Shown here: positions 61,236 to 64,000 of the stretch, piece by piece
Layout: each line of letters begins with the position of its first letter
Numbering within the stretch: position 1 is the stretch's first letter
Assembly (NCBI GenBank): GCA_943787225.1
Contig: CALSLP010000001.1
Span: 310,001 to 374,000 of the forward strand
Reading direction: 5' to 3'
Source: an uncultured Alphaproteobacteria bacterium
GTDB taxonomy: Bacteria > Pseudomonadota > Alphaproteobacteria > MPNO01 > UBA2964
DNA: 64,000 nucleotides
Program-made: the position numbers and the translations under genes
Notes under the pieces: generated by a model
The model's input: the letters and a program-made list of their open reading frames with translations, nothing else
Databases searched by the model: none
What the model was told of the DNA's origin: nothing

Positions 61236-62156
61236 ATGACCGAACTAATACTCCCAGACCCGATGGACACCGTAGACCTCACGATGAAGGACGGCGCGAT
61301 TATTCGCCTCCGTCGCCATGGAAATCCCGATGGTCCACGACTTATCCTCGCGCATGGCAACGGCTTTGCGACCGATGCCTATTTTCCATTTTGGCAGCTA
61401 CTGGCAGATGAATATGAGTTGATCCTCTATGATCAACGCAATCACGGTCATAACCCACGCCATAGCGATATAAGCCATCACGATATTCCCTATTTCGTCA
61501 GTGACATGGAAAGCGTACTCGACGGTGTCGAAGATACGTTTGGCAAGAAACCAACCGCTGGTTTGTTTCACTCAATTTCCGCTGTCACTGCCGTATGGCA
61601 TGCGTTGACGGTGGGGTGGCGATGGGATGCTCTTGTGCTTTTTGATCCGCCCATGGTTCCGAGCCCAGGACACCCACTGAACGAATTGGCCAAGGGATTT
61701 GAGCTGATGCTGTCGGACTGGTCGAAAACACGACCTGACCGTTTTCCCCATCCTGAGACATTAGCCGAACAGTTTGCCGAATCGAAAAGTCTCAGCCGTT
61801 GGGTAGCTGGCTCACATGCGCTGATGGCTCGCTCTATTCTCCGTGAGGATACGGAAACGGGGGAATGGGTTCTGTGCTGTCCGCCCGAAGGTGAGTCACA
61901 GGTCTATAAAACAAATTCGGAACTGCACCTTTGTCCGCAATTCGGTGATATTCCAGGGCCCCTCAAAGTTATTGCCAGTGACCCCAATGACCCAAATGTC
62001 CGGTCTCCCGGTTTGGTCAATCGAGCTTTGCATGAAGAATTCGGACATGCTTACGAGGCGGTTCCCGGAACCACCCATATGGTCCAGATTGAACAGCCCG
62101 AGGCCTGTGCCAATATTGTTACCAACTTTCTCTCGGAAGTAGGGTTTAGACCGTAG
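61236..62156 (+). CDS. Alpha/beta hydrolase
   Basis: 306 aa from ATG 61236; a GTG at 61212 would add 8 residues and neither start has a strong ribosome binding site. Fold motifs: oxyanion HGNGFA, the strand YELILYDQRNHGHN and the final acid and His (KVIASDPNDPN, GTTHMVQIEQPE). The nucleophile elbow reads FHSIS, so both flanking glycines of the usual GxSxG are replaced while the Ser remains. It is 25 bp upstream of the sulfatase gene, so they may be cotranscribed. Substrate unknown. Confidence 0.82.
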   Translation: MTELILPDPMDTVDLTMKDGAIIRLRRHGNPDGPRLILAHGNGFATDAYFPFWQLLADEYELILYDQRNHGHNPRHSDISHHDIPYFVSDMESVLDGVEDTFGKKPTAGLFHSISAVTAVWHALTVGWRWDALVLFDPPMVPSPGHPLNELAKGFELMLSDWSKTRPDRFPHPETLAEQFAESKSLSRWVAGSHALMARSILREDTETGEWVLCCPPEGESQVYKTNSELHLCPQFGDIPGPLKVIASDPNDPNVRSPGLVNRALHEEFGHAYEAVPGTTHMVQIEQPEACANIVTNFLSEVGFRP

Positions 62157-62181
62157 ATCAAAGACAACCACGTGGAGAAGG

Positions 62182-63792
62182 ATGATGGCTAAGCAGCCCA
62201 ATTTTCTGATGTTCATCAATGATCAGCACAGGGCAGATCATCTTGGTTGTTACGGCAACAAAATTGTCCAGACGCCAAACATTGATGGCATCGCAGCAAA
62301 TGGCACCAGGTTCGATAAATTTTACGTCTCCACACCCATTTGTATGCCCAACCGCGCGACTCTGATGACGGGCCGCATGCCATCGCTTCATGGTGTTCGA
62401 CAGAACGGAATTCCGCTACCGCTGACTCAAACAACTTTTACACAGCTGCTCCGGGCCGCGGGGTATTACACGGCGCTTTTCGGCAAGAGCCATCTGCAAT
62501 GCATTTCACCGAACCCGGTCGAGGTCGGCCTGCCAGTTCCTGATCCCAGCAAAGTCCAGCCGCCAGCTGACCTCGCCGAGGCGCAGCGTAATATGTGGTT
62601 GGATGGCGACTATGAGCAAGAACTGCCACCTACATGGAAAGAAAACCCAAACTTCGAACCACAGCTACCGTTCTACGGCTTTGATGAAGTTTCCCTCGCG
62701 ATTGGACATAGCGATCGGGTAACCGGGCACTACTCACGATGGCTCGCCGAGCGGCACCCAGACCCTGACTCGCTGCGCGGGCCCAAGAACGCCTTACCGT
62801 CAAACCGCGAGATCAAGGCGCCGCAGGCATGGCGTACCGCTATCCCGGAAGAATTATATCCAACCACTTTTATCGCTGAAAAAACCATCGACTTTATCAA
62901 ACAGCAGGGAAAGTCCGGCGGCGACAAACCGTTCTTCGCGCAATGTTCCTTTCCTGACCCGCATCATCCTTTCACGCCACCGGGCAAGTATTTCGATATG
63001 TACGACCCGGCCGACGTCCCGACCCCAGACGCCTTCTTTCACCCACAAGAAAAACTGCCGCCAAACGTCGCCGCCCTGCATGCCGAGCGCGACCAAGGCA
63101 ACGCAAACAAAAGCGGACAGCGCGGATTTGGCTGCAGCGAGGAAGAAGCCCGGGAAGCCATTGCTCTCAATTACGGATCGATCACCATGATCGACGATGC
63201 AATAGGCAGCGTGCTCGTAGCCCTGGAGGAAAGCGGTCAGGCCGACAACACCATCATTATCTTTACGACCGACCACGGCGACTTCATGGGCGATCACCAA
63301 TTGCTGCTAAAAGCCGCAATTCATTATCAGGGATTAATCCGGGTACCGTGTATCTGGTCGGACCCGGCCTCGAACACCAAAGGGAATACCTCAAACGCCT
63401 TTACGGGCACAATCGACCTTGCGAGTTCGTTCCTTGATCGCGCCGGTGTCGAAGGCTTCAATGGCATGCAAGGGTTAAGCCTCGGCAAGATCGCAGAGGG
63501 CGCGCCCGGTCATGACTCTATGATTATTGAAGAAAGTCAGCGTCGTGGATATATGGGTTTCGAACCCAACTTCGGCGCCAGAACGATTGTCGCCGACCAA
63601 TGGCGATTAACGCTCTACTCCGATACCAATTGGGGTGAGCTTTATAACCTTGAGAACGATCCCAACGAGTTCGACAATCTATGGGACGATCCCGGCCATA
63701 GTCGCGTCCGCACGGATATGCTGGAGCGGCTCGCCCGACGTATGATGGATCTCTCAGATTCAAGTCCACTATCGACCGGACATGGGCCCTAA
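62182..63792 (+). CDS. Sulfatase/phosphonate monoester hydrolase family enzyme
   Basis: 536 aa (ATG 62182 or the ATG at 62185, the latter better spaced from GGAG). The N-terminus has the metal-binding FINDQHRADHLGCYG. The formylglycine site is C54-M-P-N-R58 followed by ATLMTGR; the residue after Pro is Asn, not the common Ser. Later metal ligands lie in FTTDHGDFMGDHQLLLK. The Cys must be converted to formylglycine by a sulfatase-maturating enzyme not seen here. It likely cleaves a sulfate ester or phosphonate/phosphodiester. Confidence 0.88.
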   Translation: MMAKQPNFLMFINDQHRADHLGCYGNKIVQTPNIDGIAANGTRFDKFYVSTPICMPNRATLMTGRMPSLHGVRQNGIPLPLTQTTFTQLLRAAGYYTALFGKSHLQCISPNPVEVGLPVPDPSKVQPPADLAEAQRNMWLDGDYEQELPPTWKENPNFEPQLPFYGFDEVSLAIGHSDRVTGHYSRWLAERHPDPDSLRGPKNALPSNREIKAPQAWRTAIPEELYPTTFIAEKTIDFIKQQGKSGGDKPFFAQCSFPDPHHPFTPPGKYFDMYDPADVPTPDAFFHPQEKLPPNVAALHAERDQGNANKSGQRGFGCSEEEAREAIALNYGSITMIDDAIGSVLVALEESGQADNTIIIFTTDHGDFMGDHQLLLKAAIHYQGLIRVPCIWSDPASNTKGNTSNAFTGTIDLASSFLDRAGVEGFNGMQGLSLGKIAEGAPGHDSMIIEESQRRGYMGFEPNFGARTIVADQWRLTLYSDTNWGELYNLENDPNEFDNLWDDPGHSRVRTDMLERLARRMMDLSDSSPLSTGHGP

Positions 63793-63804
63793 ACAGACGC
63801 CATC

Positions 63805-64000
63805 TCAGTCTATGGCGACCTTTTTGATCCACACCCGCCACAGCACGACATAAACAATAAGGACCTCAGCCAGGACAGGAATAATTGTGAGCGCCCCACT
63901 GGAATTCCAATGCGGGACAAAAAGAGCTGTAACAAACTCGATCCCCATTGCCGACAGAGTCACCGGGATAACCGTATAAGACAACAAGATATAGACAAAG
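63805..64000 (-). CDS. Partial membrane protein, C-terminal end
   Basis: The frame is open from the right window edge to a stop at 63805. The readable 64 residues contain two hydrophobic helices (YTVIPVTLSAMGIEFVTALF and LTIIPVLAEVLIVYVVLWRV) and a short basic tail IKKVAID. No start is visible, so the gene continues beyond the window. Family unknown. Confidence 0.55.
   Translation of the reverse strand, partial: FVYILLSYTVIPVTLSAMGIEFVTALFVPHWNSSGALTIIPVLAEVLIVYVVLWRVWIKKVAID

Noticed and set aside
1..64000. CRISPR arrays, tRNA or rRNA genes, prophage
   Set aside because: No regularly spaced short repeats, no cloverleaf-like segments in the gaps, and no phage structural or integrase genes were seen on either strand.

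Overview
The window reads as chromosomal DNA of an alphaproteobacterium. Supporting signs are a TrcR/DUF1013 cell-cycle regulator, a DUF1465 (RcdA-type) protein, a DUF1192 mini-protein, CtrA-type TTAA-N7-TTAA boxes, and many tripartite tricarboxylate transporter (TTT) receptors. It may be a Rhodospirillales-like free-living catabolic generalist, but that placement is inference. Genes are densely packed on both strands. I see no tRNA, rRNA, CRISPR array or prophage.

Layout. 1-5.1 kb: a partial JmjC/cupin gene, a TTT receptor, and the EF-P beta-lysylation set (epmA broken by one base, epmB, efp) followed by an inositol monophosphatase. 5.2-8.8 kb: an envelope cassette of OmpA-like, MotA/ExbB-like and MotB/OmpA-like proteins. 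8.9-12.9 kb: a second TTT receptor with an unusual tail, a GFA-type zinc protein, an ABC exporter and ribosomal protein L31. 12.9-16.1 kb: a cell-cycle neighbourhood (RcdA-like, DUF1192, TrcR) that also holds two near-identical putative small RNA genes 200 bp apart, each behind a CtrA-like box. 17.1-22.6 kb: an oxalate operon (gntR-oxc-frc-acyl-CoA ligase) with a perfect operator palindrome. 22.7-28.7 kb: a large secreted Cys-rich/tectonin protein read across a slippery site, a methyltransferase and a GT41 (OGT-like) glycosyltransferase.

28.8-45.1 kb: a catabolic island (TcuA-like flavoprotein, LysR, PrpF, TctC, TctA-TctB fusion, LLM flavoprotein, Rieske oxygenase, SDR, amidase, hydantoinase A/B), probably for uptake and breakdown of an organic acid or amide/heterocycle. 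45.5-54.3 kb: an MFS carrier, then an FAH/nitroreductase/OsmC operon and a TRAP transporter-intradiol dioxygenase-malonyl-CoA decarboxylase operon. These two operons appear to share a regulatory motif and a GntR regulator. 54.3-55.5 kb: an IS3-family element that joins two unrelated truncated genes (mcd and a FecR-RTX protein). 55.5-64 kb: an OmpA lipoprotein, an NtrC-type regulator broken by a 32-bp tandem duplication, an alpha/beta hydrolase, a sulfatase and the end of a membrane protein gene.

A striking property of the window is the number of interrupted reading frames: epmA, the tectonin gene, the LLM gene, dctM, the intradiol dioxygenase, the second gntR, the NtrC gene, and an OsmC gene with an in-frame stop. 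Several single-base changes fall in homopolymers, so base-calling error, real decay and programmed recoding must be told apart gene by gene.
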